Assembly: GCA_022615805.1 (NCBI GenBank)
Contig: JAKEGO010000097.1
Coordinates: forward strand, 1 to 11,034
DNA from: Thermoplasmata archaeon
GTDB taxonomy: Archaea > Thermoplasmatota > JAKEGO01
DNA: 11,034 nucleotides
Direction of reading: 5' to 3'
Shown piece after piece: positions 1-7,600 of this stretch. The notes beneath the pieces were generated by a model. It was not told the origin of the DNA, ran no database searches, and saw only the letters and a list, made by a program, of their open reading frames with translations. Position 1 is the first letter of the stretch; every line of letters starts with the position of its first letter. The translations under genes and the position numbers were made by a program.

Positions 1-1187
1 CCTCCGGCGCTCACCGAGAGGGTCCACGGGTCGAGCTGCTCCTCCGAGCCGTTGGTCGTCCTTCTGCCGACGAAGATGAGGTCGACGTCGCCGAATGCGG
101 ATGTCTCGGCCGCGACGGTGCCCCCGAGGGCGTCGGTCATCATGACGCTGGCGCCGCGCACCACGTTGCCGTAGGGGTCGCGTACCCGGACGCCCACTCG
201 CCACCATTCGATCAGCTGGATGGACGTGTTGACGAACGCGTTCCCCGACATCGCGATGTCCACGCCGTTACCCTCGATGCCGACCGAGCAGTCCTCGAAG
301 GTGGTGTTCGATATCGAACCGTTCGAACGATAGGCGTAGACACCGGCGCGGAGACCGCGGAGGTGGACGCCATCGAGGTGCACAGTGGCCAGGTAAGCGC
401 CGACGCCCATGTCGGACGACGTGATCGTCGACCCGACCAGCGTCAGCTCGCCCATGTCGACGCAGACCGGCGCCCCGGTGGCAGGGTAGTCGCTGCAGCT
501 CCCGTTGTCGCACCAGGCCGCCGAGACGTTGGTCAGGGAGGCACTTACAGTGCCCGAGGTCCCTCGGAGGATGATCCCTTCTCCGGCGCCATTTCCCACG
601 AACCCGTCGACATCAACGGTCGATGAGTGGAACTTGCACATGTAGGTGGCGGAATCCGTTATCGTGGCCCCGTCGATGACCACGTCGACGTCCTCGGTCG
701 TTAGAGGGTGATCGACCCGCTCGAGGGCAGAGCCGATGACCGTGAGGTTGCCGTGGAGGGCGTAGGCGCCGTAACCGTCGTCCATGAAGGTCGTCCCTGA
801 TATGTTGAGGTCCCCGCTCCACGAGAGCACGCCGTACACCGCGTCCACCAGGACGGACCCCTCGATCGTCGCGCCCACCTCCGTCGATATTATGGAAAAG
901 GACCCATTGCCGGAGAGCGTGCAATCGATCGCCGAGACCGGGCCCATCGCTATGAACAATGGCCGGAGGCCGTAATGGGCGGTCCAGTTGAACCCGCCTG
1001 CGGGCCACACCGTTACGTTCCTCATCCCGAGGGAGCCGTTCGGGGCGACCGTGATCGTCCTCTCGAGTTCGAGGATATCATCCTCCCATACGACCGCGGA
1101 CCCTATGGTCGTCGGGCCATCATAGACGCGCGCGGCGGCCGCGGGGACCATCAGGAGTGCCAACAACAGCGCGATGGCCAGTCTCAT
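1..1187 (-). CDS. Secreted right-handed beta-helix surface protein, 3' end cut by the window
   Basis: The frame is open from ATG 1187 to the left edge: 395 codons with no stop. Residues 1-19 form a signal peptide (MRLAIALLLALL, then VPAAAA), so the protein is exported. Residues about 25-325 show short beta-strand turns with recurring G-N-x-S/T and 'V.GS.I..' patterns (for example LTVIGSALERV, LTLVGSTITSS, GSISNTTFEDC). This is the pattern of parallel beta-helix (pectate-lyase-like, NosD/PbH1) proteins. From about residue 328 (VGVRVRDPYGNVVRGASVMM) the sequence changes to a carboxypeptidase-regulatory-like/Ig-like beta-sandwich, typical of modular archaeal surface proteins. Twelve N-x-S/T sequons suggest N-glycosylation. 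The start is supported by GGAGG at 1195-1191 and by a TATA-like box upstream. No catalytic residues could be assigned, so an adhesion, S-layer-associated or polysaccharide-binding role is inference. The C-terminus and any membrane anchor lie outside the window. Confidence 0.85.
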   Translation of the reverse strand, partial: MRLAIALLLALLMVPAAAARVYDGPTTIGSAVVWEDDILELERTITVAPNGSLGMRNVTVWPAGGFNWTAHYGLRPLFIAMGPVSAIDCTLSGNGSFSIISTEVGATIEGSVLVDAVYGVLSWSGDLNISGTTFMDDGYGAYALHGNLTVIGSALERVDHPLTTEDVDVVIDGATITDSATYMCKFHSSTVDVDGFVGNGAGEGIILRGTSGTVSASLTNVSAAWCDNGSCSDYPATGAPVCVDMGELTLVGSTITSSDMGVGAYLATVHLDGVHLRGLRAGVYAYRSNGSISNTTFEDCSVGIEGNGVDIAMSGNAFVNTSIQLIEWWRVGVRVRDPYGNVVRGASVMMTDALGGTVAAETSAFGDVDLIFVGRRTTNGSEEQLDPWTLSVSAG

Positions 1188-1207
1188 GCCCCTCCATCGG
1201 CCGCCGG

Positions 1208-1217
1208 ATATATTAAA
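1208..1217 (-). promoter_or_regulatory. TATA-like box for the beta-helix protein gene
   Basis: Read on the minus strand this is TTTAATATAT, an AT-only block in GC-rich surroundings and a good match to an archaeal TATA box. Its centre is about 26 bases before ATG 1187, so transcription may start at or next to the start codon. That sits awkwardly with the GGAGG at 1195-1191, so the leader is either absent or only a few bases long. Confidence 0.5.
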
Positions 1218-1307
1218 TCACATCCTGTCCAACCTCGGTCCGTCGGGCATGGACCCGTCCGTGCTGTCATCGCTCGGTGGCACATCTGGCCGGCCGCGAT
1301 ACAAAGG

Positions 1308-1315
1308 ATAAAATA
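1308..1315 (+). promoter_or_regulatory. TATA-like box for the zinc-ribbon gene
   Basis: ATAAAATA lies about 35 bases before ATG 1346. With the usual archaeal spacing of about 26 bases this predicts a transcript start near 1338. The leader would then be only about 8 bases long and overlap the SD sequence AGGTGAT at 1336-1342. The 1188-1345 gap thus carries two divergent promoters. Confidence 0.4.
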
Positions 1316-1345
1316 CCCGAACGTCGCTTTTCATCAGGTGATGGG

Positions 1346-1624
1346 ATGGCGACCTACTGCGAGGATTGCCACAGCTACACGAACCAGGTGTGCGAGAAGT
1401 GCGGTCAGCGTTTCGGGACAATCCAATGCGAGGTCTACGGTTGCGGCGGAAGGATGGTCTGTACGAAGTGCGGATCCGCGAACCTCAACCCGAACAAGAG
1501 ACCCGACAAGGACCCGTACGATCCGAGGTGGAAGCAGGCCAAGGTGCCGAAATGCTCCTGCGGATACGACGTCGATCTAACGTGGCACTACTGCCCGATG
1601 TGCGGCAAGAGCCTGAAGGGATGA
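1346..1624 (+). CDS. Small multi-zinc-ribbon protein, 12 cysteines
   Basis: This 92-residue protein contains 12 cysteines at 5/8, 16/19, 28/33, 39/42, 70/72 and 83/86. They fall mostly into CxxC knuckles (CEDC, CEKC, CTKC, CPMC), with one CxC (CSC). Twelve ligands fit three four-cysteine zinc sites: two in the N-terminal half and one in the C-terminal half, separated by a charged linker (residues 46-68, rich in Lys, Pro and Asp). Such small zinc-ribbon proteins in archaea often bind nucleic acids or other proteins, but no specific family was recognised. The start at 1346 was chosen because AGGTGAT (1336-1342) matches the 3' end of 16S rRNA and the first CxxC follows at once; an in-frame extension upstream to 1277 looks unrelated. 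The last 37 bases overlap the 3' end of the convergent permease gene. Confidence 0.8.
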   Translation: MATYCEDCHSYTNQVCEKCGQRFGTIQCEVYGCGGRMVCTKCGSANLNPNKRPDKDPYDPRWKQAKVPKCSCGYDVDLTWHYCPMCGKSLKG

Positions 1625-2664
1625 TCCCGTTTTGGCCTGTTGACGCCGCAGGACCTGACCCAGCGGACCCCCGCCGCAGCCGATAGCAAGAGCCACAGGG
1701 CCATCGAGAGGAACGGTGCCGCTCGAGGCACCCCCTCGACGTAATCGTCCGCGTCCTCGTCGCCGGTCATGCTCACCATCCCGATGGCCGCGAAGATCGG
1801 ATTGGTCATGTCCACCCGGTTGGCGAAGACGCTGTAATCGCTCTTTATGTCGGATGTTGATTCCTCGGTCACCTCGTACCCGAGAGCGTACCCGAGGCTG
1901 GCGGGCACGAGGGTCCAGACGAAGGGGCTGAAGAAAAGCCACAGCGCGAGGCCGACGACAAGGGACCTCGATGTCGGCCGGGCGAAGGAGAGCCCGTTCA
2001 GGAGGAGCACGAAGACCAGCATGACCAGCGGAGCGAGGAGGACGAACGCGGCGATCTGGACCGGGCCCGGGTAGCCGACGTTCCTCGCTATCACGAGCAC
2101 TCCGATGTCGTTCAAGAGCGCCATGACGAGGTAGTAGGGAACGAATTGCGCGAGCGTCTTCCCCAGGAAGATCCCCTCCCGGGAGACAGGATGGACCAGC
2201 ATCGTCTCGAAGGTGCCGTTGACCCTCTCCCTGAAGAAGGTGTCGAAGGAAACGGCCACTCCCAGGAGGGCAGCGAAGAACGTTGTGATTGAGGAGAGGA
2301 TGAACAGGTCGACCGACGGGTCGCTCGGTTCCCAGCGGTCGGGGGATCCGGAGGAGGCCCCGTAAGCGCCCGCTATGGCGGCGAACCCGTAGATGCCGAT
2401 AAGCACTAAGAACTTCCGGCCGCCGAACTCGGAAAGGACCTGCTGGCGGAAGGTCGGGCGCCACCCGCGGACATCTGGCAGGATGCGCCCGAGCGAGGAG
2501 CTGGTCGTCGTTGCGGTCCTTCTGACGGCGCCCTTTCGCCATAGGGATGGCGTCCCGGTTTTCGATCGGGCGGTCCCTCGGGAGGGGGCGCGCATCCCCG
2601 TGCCGCCCCTGGCGGGCCGCCTCGCACGGGGCTGCGGGCGATTGACCGGAGACGCGTCAGGCAC
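1588..2664 (-). CDS. ABC-2 type transporter permease subunit
   Basis: This is an integral membrane protein with about six hydrophobic segments, near residues 85-103, 119-140, 174-193, 204-227, 234-259 and 316-334. Between segments 2 and 3 lies the hallmark of ABC-2 permeases: FRERVNGTFETMLVHPVSRE, then GIFLGK (residues 144-169), matching the family pattern of an E-x-x-G-T-x-E block followed by P-x-S/R-R and GK. ABC-2 permeases move drugs, lipids or polysaccharides when paired with an ATPase, but no ATPase gene lies in this window and the substrate is unknown. The start is uncertain. GTG 2664 overlaps the end of mcmA2 by 8 bases and has a GGGAGG upstream, which suggests translational coupling, but residues 1-60 are Arg/Ser-rich and atypical. 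ATG 2595 is a possible shorter start. The 3' end overlaps the zinc-ribbon gene by 37 bases. Confidence 0.82.
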   Translation of the reverse strand: MPDASPVNRPQPRARRPARGGTGMRAPSRGTARSKTGTPSLWRKGAVRRTATTTSSSLGRILPDVRGWRPTFRQQVLSEFGGRKFLVLIGIYGFAAIAGAYGASSGSPDRWEPSDPSVDLFILSSITTFFAALLGVAVSFDTFFRERVNGTFETMLVHPVSREGIFLGKTLAQFVPYYLVMALLNDIGVLVIARNVGYPGPVQIAAFVLLAPLVMLVFVLLLNGLSFARPTSRSLVVGLALWLFFSPFVWTLVPASLGYALGYEVTEESTSDIKSDYSVFANRVDMTNPIFAAIGMVSMTGDEDADDYVEGVPRAAPFLSMALWLLLSAAAGVRWVRSCGVNRPKRDHPFRLLPHIGQ

Positions 2665-3073
2665 CGCCCGACGCCTCCCTGTCGCGGGCGATCTCGCGCA
2701 CCCTCCGGACTATCTCCGCCGTCGAGGTCCCCGGACCGAAGAGAGCTTTCACGCCCATGCTGATCAGTTCCTTCTGGTGGACCTCAGGGATGATACCCCC
2801 GCCGATCACGGGGATGTCCGAGGCGTCCCGCGCCGCAAGGGCGTCGAGGACGTCCCTGAAATGGGTCATGTGGGCGCCGGAGAGGATGCTGAGGCCGATG
2901 ACGTCGACATCCTCCTGCACGGCGGTGGCCGCGATCTCGTCGGGCGTCCTCTTGAGGCCGAGGTAGATGACCTCCATGCCTGCGTCCCTCAGCGCGCGGG
3001 CGACGACCTTGGCGCCGCGGTCGTGGCCGTCGAGGCCAGGCTTGGCCACGAGGACCCTTATCTTCCTTTCCAT
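2657..3073 (-). CDS. mcmA2: Methylmalonyl-CoA mutase, cobalamin-binding (small) subunit
   Basis: This 138-residue protein is a complete stand-alone B12-binding domain. It carries the D-x-H-x-x-G motif (D15, H17, G20 in PGLDGHDRG), where the histidine replaces the lower cobalt ligand. The SxL stretch (S62-S65, LSILSGAH) and the triple glycine (91-93, IGGGIIPE) are the other cobalamin-pocket signatures. Its length and its KPGLDGHDRGAKV opening fit the C-terminal domain/small-subunit family of methylmalonyl-CoA mutase, which in archaea is often split from the catalytic subunit. The complex interconverts methylmalonyl-CoA and succinyl-CoA. The catalytic subunit, the MeaB-type GTPase chaperone and the epimerase are not in this window. 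ATG 3073 has GGTGA at 3082-3078 and a TATA-like box upstream. A related acyl-CoA mutase (for example isobutyryl-CoA type) cannot be excluded from the small subunit alone. Confidence 0.93.
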   Translation of the reverse strand: MERKIRVLVAKPGLDGHDRGAKVVARALRDAGMEVIYLGLKRTPDEIAATAVQEDVDVIGLSILSGAHMTHFRDVLDALAARDASDIPVIGGGIIPEVHQKELISMGVKALFGPGTSTAEIVRRVREIARDREASGGA

Positions 3074-3103
3074 CGGCTCACCGCTCCAACAACCCCCTGA
3101 ATC

Positions 3104-3111
3104 TATTAATA
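3104..3111 (-). promoter_or_regulatory. TATA-like box for mcmA2
   Basis: TATTAATA on the minus strand, centred about 34 bases before ATG 3073, predicts a transcript start near 3081 and a leader of under 10 bases. It probably drives mcmA2 and the overlapping permease gene as one transcript. Confidence 0.45.
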
Positions 3112-3140
3112 CCTTTACGGTGGAGGGCCGCGCGCCGATG

Positions 3141-3177
3141 CTGGCGTTTCGACGCTGGCCGACAGACCTCGGCCGAC
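3141..3177. repeat. Two adjacent inverted repeats between divergent promoters
   Basis: GCGT (3144-3147) and ACGC (3152-3155) flank a TTCG tetraloop. In RNA this stem can extend to 7 pairs with two G-U wobbles (3141-3158). It abuts a second, perfect 6-base inverted repeat: GGCCGA (3157-3162) and TCGGCC (3169-3174) around CAGACC. GGCCGAC is also repeated directly at 3157-3163 and 3171-3177. The cluster lies between the divergent TATA boxes of mcmA2 and pfdB, so it could be an operator; in GC-rich DNA such short repeats can also arise by chance. Confidence 0.4.
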
Positions 3178-3204
3178 GCGGACGCCTCCCGTGACGGGGT
3201 AGGT

Positions 3205-3213
3205 CTTAAATAA
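3205..3213 (+). promoter_or_regulatory. TATA-like box for the pfdB-ttuA operon
   Basis: CTTAAATAA is centred about 39 bases before ATG 3248. The predicted transcript start is near 3235, giving a leader of about 13 bases that contains GGAG at 3235-3238, nine bases before the ATG. Confidence 0.5.
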
Positions 3214-3247
3214 CCGGCCCCGCATCGCGAACGCGGAGCGTGCCCGA

Positions 3248-3601
3248 ATGGAGATCCCGAAGAAGGTCCAGGACCAGCTCGTCCAGTACCAGCAGCTCGA
3301 GCAGCAGCTCGAAGCCCTGTACATGCAGCGGACGCAGACGTCCGGGCAGATCGCCGAGGTCAAGAACGCCATGGAGGTGCTTGAGAAGGCACCCGAAGAC
3401 ACCACCGTCTTCCAGGCGTCCGGGAACATCCTCGTCAGGCAGCCCGGGAGGTCCTCGGTCATCGCCGATCTGAAGGACCGCCTGGAGCTCCTCGAGGTCA
3501 GGCTCAAGGCCATCGGGAAGCAGGAGGAGGGCCTTCGCGAGCGGTACGGTTCGCTCCAGAAGGATATTTCGAACGCGCTCAAGGGGATGCAGGCCGGGTG
3601 A
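3248..3601 (+). CDS. pfdB: Prefoldin beta subunit
   Basis: This 117-residue protein has the layout of a beta-class prefoldin. An N-terminal coiled-coil helix (residues about 3-45, QDQLVQYQQLEQQLEALYMQ) is followed by a short beta-hairpin region with the conserved D/T-T-x-V-F...G-x-I/L-L-V pattern (TTVFQASGNILV, residues about 52-63), then a C-terminal coiled-coil helix (residues about 70-113). Four beta and two alpha subunits form the jellyfish-shaped cytosolic holdase that takes unfolded protein and hands it to the thermosome. Length is normal for the family (about 115-125). The start at 3248 follows GGAG at 3235-3238 and a TATA-like box. In many Euryarchaea pfdB follows rpl37ae-rpoP-pcc1; here it has its own promoter and leads straight into ttuA, one base beyond its stop. 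Confidence 0.95.
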   Translation: MEIPKKVQDQLVQYQQLEQQLEALYMQRTQTSGQIAEVKNAMEVLEKAPEDTTVFQASGNILVRQPGRSSVIADLKDRLELLEVRLKAIGKQEEGLRERYGSLQKDISNALKGMQAG

Positions 3602-3602
3602 C

Positions 3603-4529
3603 ATGGGCGCGGGATGCGACCGATGCGGCCGTCGTGCCGTGATCGCCGTGCGCTACAGCGGCAGGAGACTTTGCAGGGACCATTTCATCGACTTCTACGT
3701 GAGGAGGGTGAAGCGCGAGCTGGGCAGGGGGCGAAGGATCGCCGGGAAGGTCGCGGTCGCCGTGTCCGGAGGGAAGGACAGTATGGCCCTCCTCGATGTC
3801 ATGGCCGAGGTCCTCGTGCCGATGAGGATCGAGGTCGGGGCTCTCGCCATCGACGAGGGGATATCCGGTTACCGGGACGGGTGCCTGGAGGTCGTCCGGG
3901 GCTTCTGCGCCGCCCGGGACCTCCCCCTCACCGTTCTTTCGTTCGAGGACGACGTCGGGGCATCGCTCGACGACATCATGGCCGGAGGGCCGCCTCGCGG
4001 CGCGTGCTCCTACTGCGGAGTGTTCAGGAGGCACCTCCTAAACCTTGGAGCGCGGGAGATGGGCGCCGACGCCCTCGCCACGGGGCACAATCTCGACGAT
4101 ACGGCGCAAACCACGGTGATGAACCTCCTCCGCGGTGACATCGAGAGAATGGCGAGGACCGGCCCCCACACCCGGGTGCAGGAGGGGCTCGTGCCCAGGG
4201 TGGCGCCGCTACGCAGGACACCTGAGAAGGAGAACATGCTATTCTGCCTGCTCAGGGGGATACCTCACCACCACGCCGAATGCCCGTACTCGGACGGGGC
4301 CCACAGGCGGCTCCACATGGAGATCGTGCGCATGGCCGAAGAGGACACGCCCGGAACGAGACATGCCATCGTGAACGCCTGCGACAGGATAGTCGGGCTG
4401 CGGACCAGCGCGGCCCCGATTGCGCTCGGCCGGTGCGGGACGTGCGGCGAGCCGTCGGCCTCGACGACCTGCATGCGTTGCGCCTTCGTCGCGGAGCTTC
4501 ACGACAGCGGGATCGTCGGCCGCGAATGA
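3603..4529 (+). CDS. ttuA: tRNA 2-thiolation enzyme, TtuA/NcsA family (PP-loop ATPase, Fe-S)
   Basis: This 308-residue cytosolic enzyme adenylates a tRNA uridine and replaces its 2-oxygen with sulfur, normally taken from a ubiquitin-like sulfur carrier. All family landmarks are present. There is an N-terminal zinc finger (C5, C8, C24, H27) and the PP-loop SGGKDS (residues 55-60) that binds ATP. C135 and C138 (CSYCG) with C227 match the three [4Fe-4S] ligands of Thermus TtuA in both order and spacing (3 and 89 residues apart). ATGHNLDD (159-166) is conserved, and a C-terminal zinc ribbon lies at C278, C281, C290 and C293. Whether the target is U54 (TtuA, thermophiles) or the wobble U34 (NcsA/Ncs6) cannot be decided from sequence alone. 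The gene starts one base after the pfdB stop with no clear separate SD, which points to coupled translation. Confidence 0.93.
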   Translation: MGAGCDRCGRRAVIAVRYSGRRLCRDHFIDFYVRRVKRELGRGRRIAGKVAVAVSGGKDSMALLDVMAEVLVPMRIEVGALAIDEGISGYRDGCLEVVRGFCAARDLPLTVLSFEDDVGASLDDIMAGGPPRGACSYCGVFRRHLLNLGAREMGADALATGHNLDDTAQTTVMNLLRGDIERMARTGPHTRVQEGLVPRVAPLRRTPEKENMLFCLLRGIPHHHAECPYSDGAHRRLHMEIVRMAEEDTPGTRHAIVNACDRIVGLRTSAAPIALGRCGTCGEPSASTTCMRCAFVAELHDSGIVGRE

Positions 4530-4540
4530 GCCGTTACCGG

Positions 4541-4560
4541 ACGAGGGACGCCGTCCTCGT
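4541..4560 (+). terminator. Hairpin after ttuA, possible terminator
   Basis: ACGAGG (4541-4546) and CCTCGT (4555-4560) form a perfect 6-base inverted repeat around an 8-base spacer, starting 12 bases after the ttuA stop. No T-tract follows directly; the next AT-rich run is the promoter at 4585-4596. It may end the pfdB-ttuA transcript, but archaeal termination usually relies on T-runs rather than hairpins. Confidence 0.3.
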
Positions 4561-4587
4561 GCCAGTATAAAGCGCCTGTGTAGAATA

Positions 4588-4596
4588 TTTATATAT
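4588..4596 (+). promoter_or_regulatory. TATA box for the CARDB surface protein gene
   Basis: TTTATATAT, inside AATATTTATATATC, is the strongest TATA-like box in the window. Its centre predicts a transcript start near 4618. That lies downstream of the possible TTG 4602 and ATG 4608 starts and so argues for ATG 4632 or 4635, which follow the SD sequence GAGGTG at 4624-4629. Confidence 0.6.
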
Positions 4597-4634
4597 CTGG
4601 ATTGACTATGACAGAACGGTATCGAGGTGTGATG

Positions 4635-7600
4635 ATGGGCCGGATGGCGATTCTGATGTTCATGCTGGTCGGCATCGTGCTGGTCGCGGGTCTGGCGAGG
4701 GGCGGTGACCTGCAGGTCAACAGCATTGACTTCGATCCGTCGAAGGAGGACGGCATCTATGCGGGTCAGACGCTTCGCGTTTCCGCAACCATCCGGAACA
4801 ACGGGACGGAGAAGAACAGTTCCGCGCTCGAGTTCTACATGGATGCCACGCTCATAGCGACCAGACAGGCCGAACAGATGAATCCTGGTCAGACGATCGT
4901 CTTCCAGGTGGATTACCACAGCAAGAAGGCGGACAGCGGCAACCATGACTTCCGCGCCGTCCTCACTGCGGAGGACGACCGGAACAACAACAACGAGAAG
5001 ACGGACACCTATTACATCAAGCAGGCCACGCCCGACCTCGTGCCGACCTCGCTCGATTTCGACAGGGACCTCATCGTCGACAACTACGTCAGGCTCACTG
5101 CGAGGATCGAGAACCAGGGCACGGACTCGGCCAACACCATCGGTGTCAAGGTCATGCAGGACACGGAGACGCTGACGACGGAGAGCATCGGGGTCCTCGC
5201 CGAAGGCGTGGCGAAGGATGTCTACCTGTCCTTCCTCCTCGAGGAATCGGGCACGTACGATTTCACCGTCCAGGTCGATCCTTCGGACGCCATCAACGAG
5301 ATGGACGAGGAGAACAACCAGCTCACACAACAGGAGGACGTCGCCGAGCCCGGGCCGGGCGACCTCGCCGATTTCGATCCCGTGGTCATCGGATGGCCCG
5401 AGACCTTTGCACAAGGGCAGTCCGTAACGGTCTATGCCAGGATATGGAACAACGGGACCCGGGGCTATTCTGATTCGGACGTCAACGTGACGCTGATGCT
5501 GGACGACGTAGCGCTGGCATGGACGACGGCGAGCATGCCCGCCAACTTCTATGACGACGTGCAGTTCGAATGGTTGATATCGCAGGCGGAGGGCTCGTAC
5601 GAGCTCATCGTATCGGTCGACCCCCTTGACGAGGAGGACGAGAACGACGAGGATAACAACGAGGACACGCTGACCATCGATGTTTCGGCCCCGCTCCCCA
5701 AGGACCATCCGGACGTCTCGATATCGGTCGACGATATCGATTTCTACATCGGGGCCGAACCCCTGAACGAGAGCGGCTCTGCGGTGGAGGAGGAGGAGGT
5801 GCAGGTGCGCCTCATAGTGCGGAACCTCGGCAACATGACCGCGGCGAACCTGACGGTCACCATCCTCCTCGACGGAGGGTTGTACCTCAACCAGATCGTC
5901 GACATCACTGGCGCATGGAACCCCCCGACGCAGAGGACGATACTGATCTACTGGTCGGCGGTGAGGGGCGAGCACACGTTCGGAATATGGCTGGACCGGA
6001 ACGGGACCGACGAGATCAACGAGACCGATGAGCACGGCAACGCGAGGCGCGAGAACAACTATGCCGAGCGGGACATCAATGTGGTCGAGGGACCGCTGCC
6101 CGACTTCTACATCGACCAGGCGAAAATCGAGCTCCGATCCGATGGATCGCCAGTGACCTCCGTGGAAGACAACACGACGGTCTATCTGAGCTTCGAGGTC
6201 GCCAACGTGGGTGAGGTAGGTGGCTCGATGACCGTCATCGTCTTCGACAGTTCGCTCCCGATGCCACAGGAGGTCAGCGGCACGACCATCGACCGCACCA
6301 GCGGGGAACTCGACGTCGGCGAGGACATGATGATCTACGTCGAATGGACGTTGAACTCGACCGGGAGGCACTACATCCGGGCCATCGCCTTCAACGAATC
6401 CGACGGTGATATCGACTTCTCGAACAACGAGGCCCAGGTCATGGTCACGGTGACGGGCGAACTTCTCCCCGACATCACGCTCACCGATTTGCGTCTGAAC
6501 GACAGCGCGCCCCTGAGGAACTCGAGCGTCCGGATCCGCTTCGCCCTTCACAACCTGGGCGACAGCGCGGTCACGGAGGCCTTCATCGTCCTGCTCACGC
6601 TCGTTAGCGACGGGGAGGTCCCGATCGGCACGGTATGGAACAACTGGACCATCGAGGAGAACGGGACGGTCAACCTCTCGTACGACTGGGCGTTGGGAAC
6701 GGTCAAGGCCGGGCTCTACGACATCATGGCATACGCCGATGCCGCGCGCACCGGGGATCCTGTCTGGGGAAGGGTCCGCGAGTTCGACGAGGGGAACAAC
6801 CAGAACGGGACGAACATCACGATCCGCGCCATCCAGGCGCCCGACCTCGAACTGCGCGCGAACGACATCAGGGTGGACCCTGCATGGGACCCGGTGAACG
6901 GCGCCGCCCTGCCGTGGGCGAATCCCGTGAAACGCACCGACATGGCGATCATCTCGGGAAGGACGATGACCCTCCGCGTCCCTGTCTACAACGAGGGCAA
7001 CACGCCGATGGACCAGATCCGCGTCAACTGGTCCTTCCGATCGCTCGAGGAGGACACCTACAACCTGAAGGGCGGCAAGACCATCAACACGACCATGCCG
7101 CTCCCGGCCGGGTCCAAGACCGTCGTCGAGTTCGAGATCGACGTGCCGGCACGCCCCGAGACGCAGCTCTGGGAGCTCAAGGCCTCTGTCGTGGTGCTCG
7201 AGAGCGGCACGACCATGGAGGACCTCAAGAACACCAGGAACAACTACTACACGGGCGAGACCTGGGTGATACCGGACCTCCCCGACCCATCGATCGTCTC
7301 GCTCTCGTTCTCGCCGCAAATACCTTTCGCGAACCAGGACGTGGCCTTCGCAATCGGAGTGGCGAACCTCGGGCCGGTCAACTTCACCGAGGACCTCAAG
7401 CTGCTCGTCGACGGCGAGGCCGTGAAGGTGAACGACGACCCGCTCGCGGAGAACAAGAAGGTGCTCCCCCTGACGCTCGAGCCTGGCGAGCGGAATACCA
7501 TCACGATACTCTATGCGTTCGCCGCCGAGAAGACATACACCATCCGGGCCAGGATGGAGGTCGGGAACACCCAGCTGAACGACGCGAACGACTTCCTCGA

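Noticed and set aside
975..1580. 201-codon plus-strand frame
   Set aside because: It spans the start of the beta-helix gene, the divergent promoter gap and most of the zinc-ribbon gene in another frame; the translation is Arg/Ser-rich without a domain.
1577..2542. 321-codon minus-strand frame beginning MAKGRRQ
   Set aside because: It is a shifted frame of the ABC permease. It lacks hydrophobic segments and is Arg-rich, whereas the chosen frame has six membrane segments and the ABC-2 motif.
2393..3100. 235-codon plus-strand frame
   Set aside because: It is antisense to mcmA2 and the permease start; no domain pattern, and mcmA2 on the other strand has all cobalamin motifs.
4602..4634. Upstream starts (TTG 4602, ATG 4608) for the CARDB protein
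   Set aside because: The strong TATA box at 4588-4596 predicts transcription starting near 4618, after both codons. GAGGTG at 4624-4629 supports ATG 4635 or 4632, and the shorter start gives a cleaner signal peptide.
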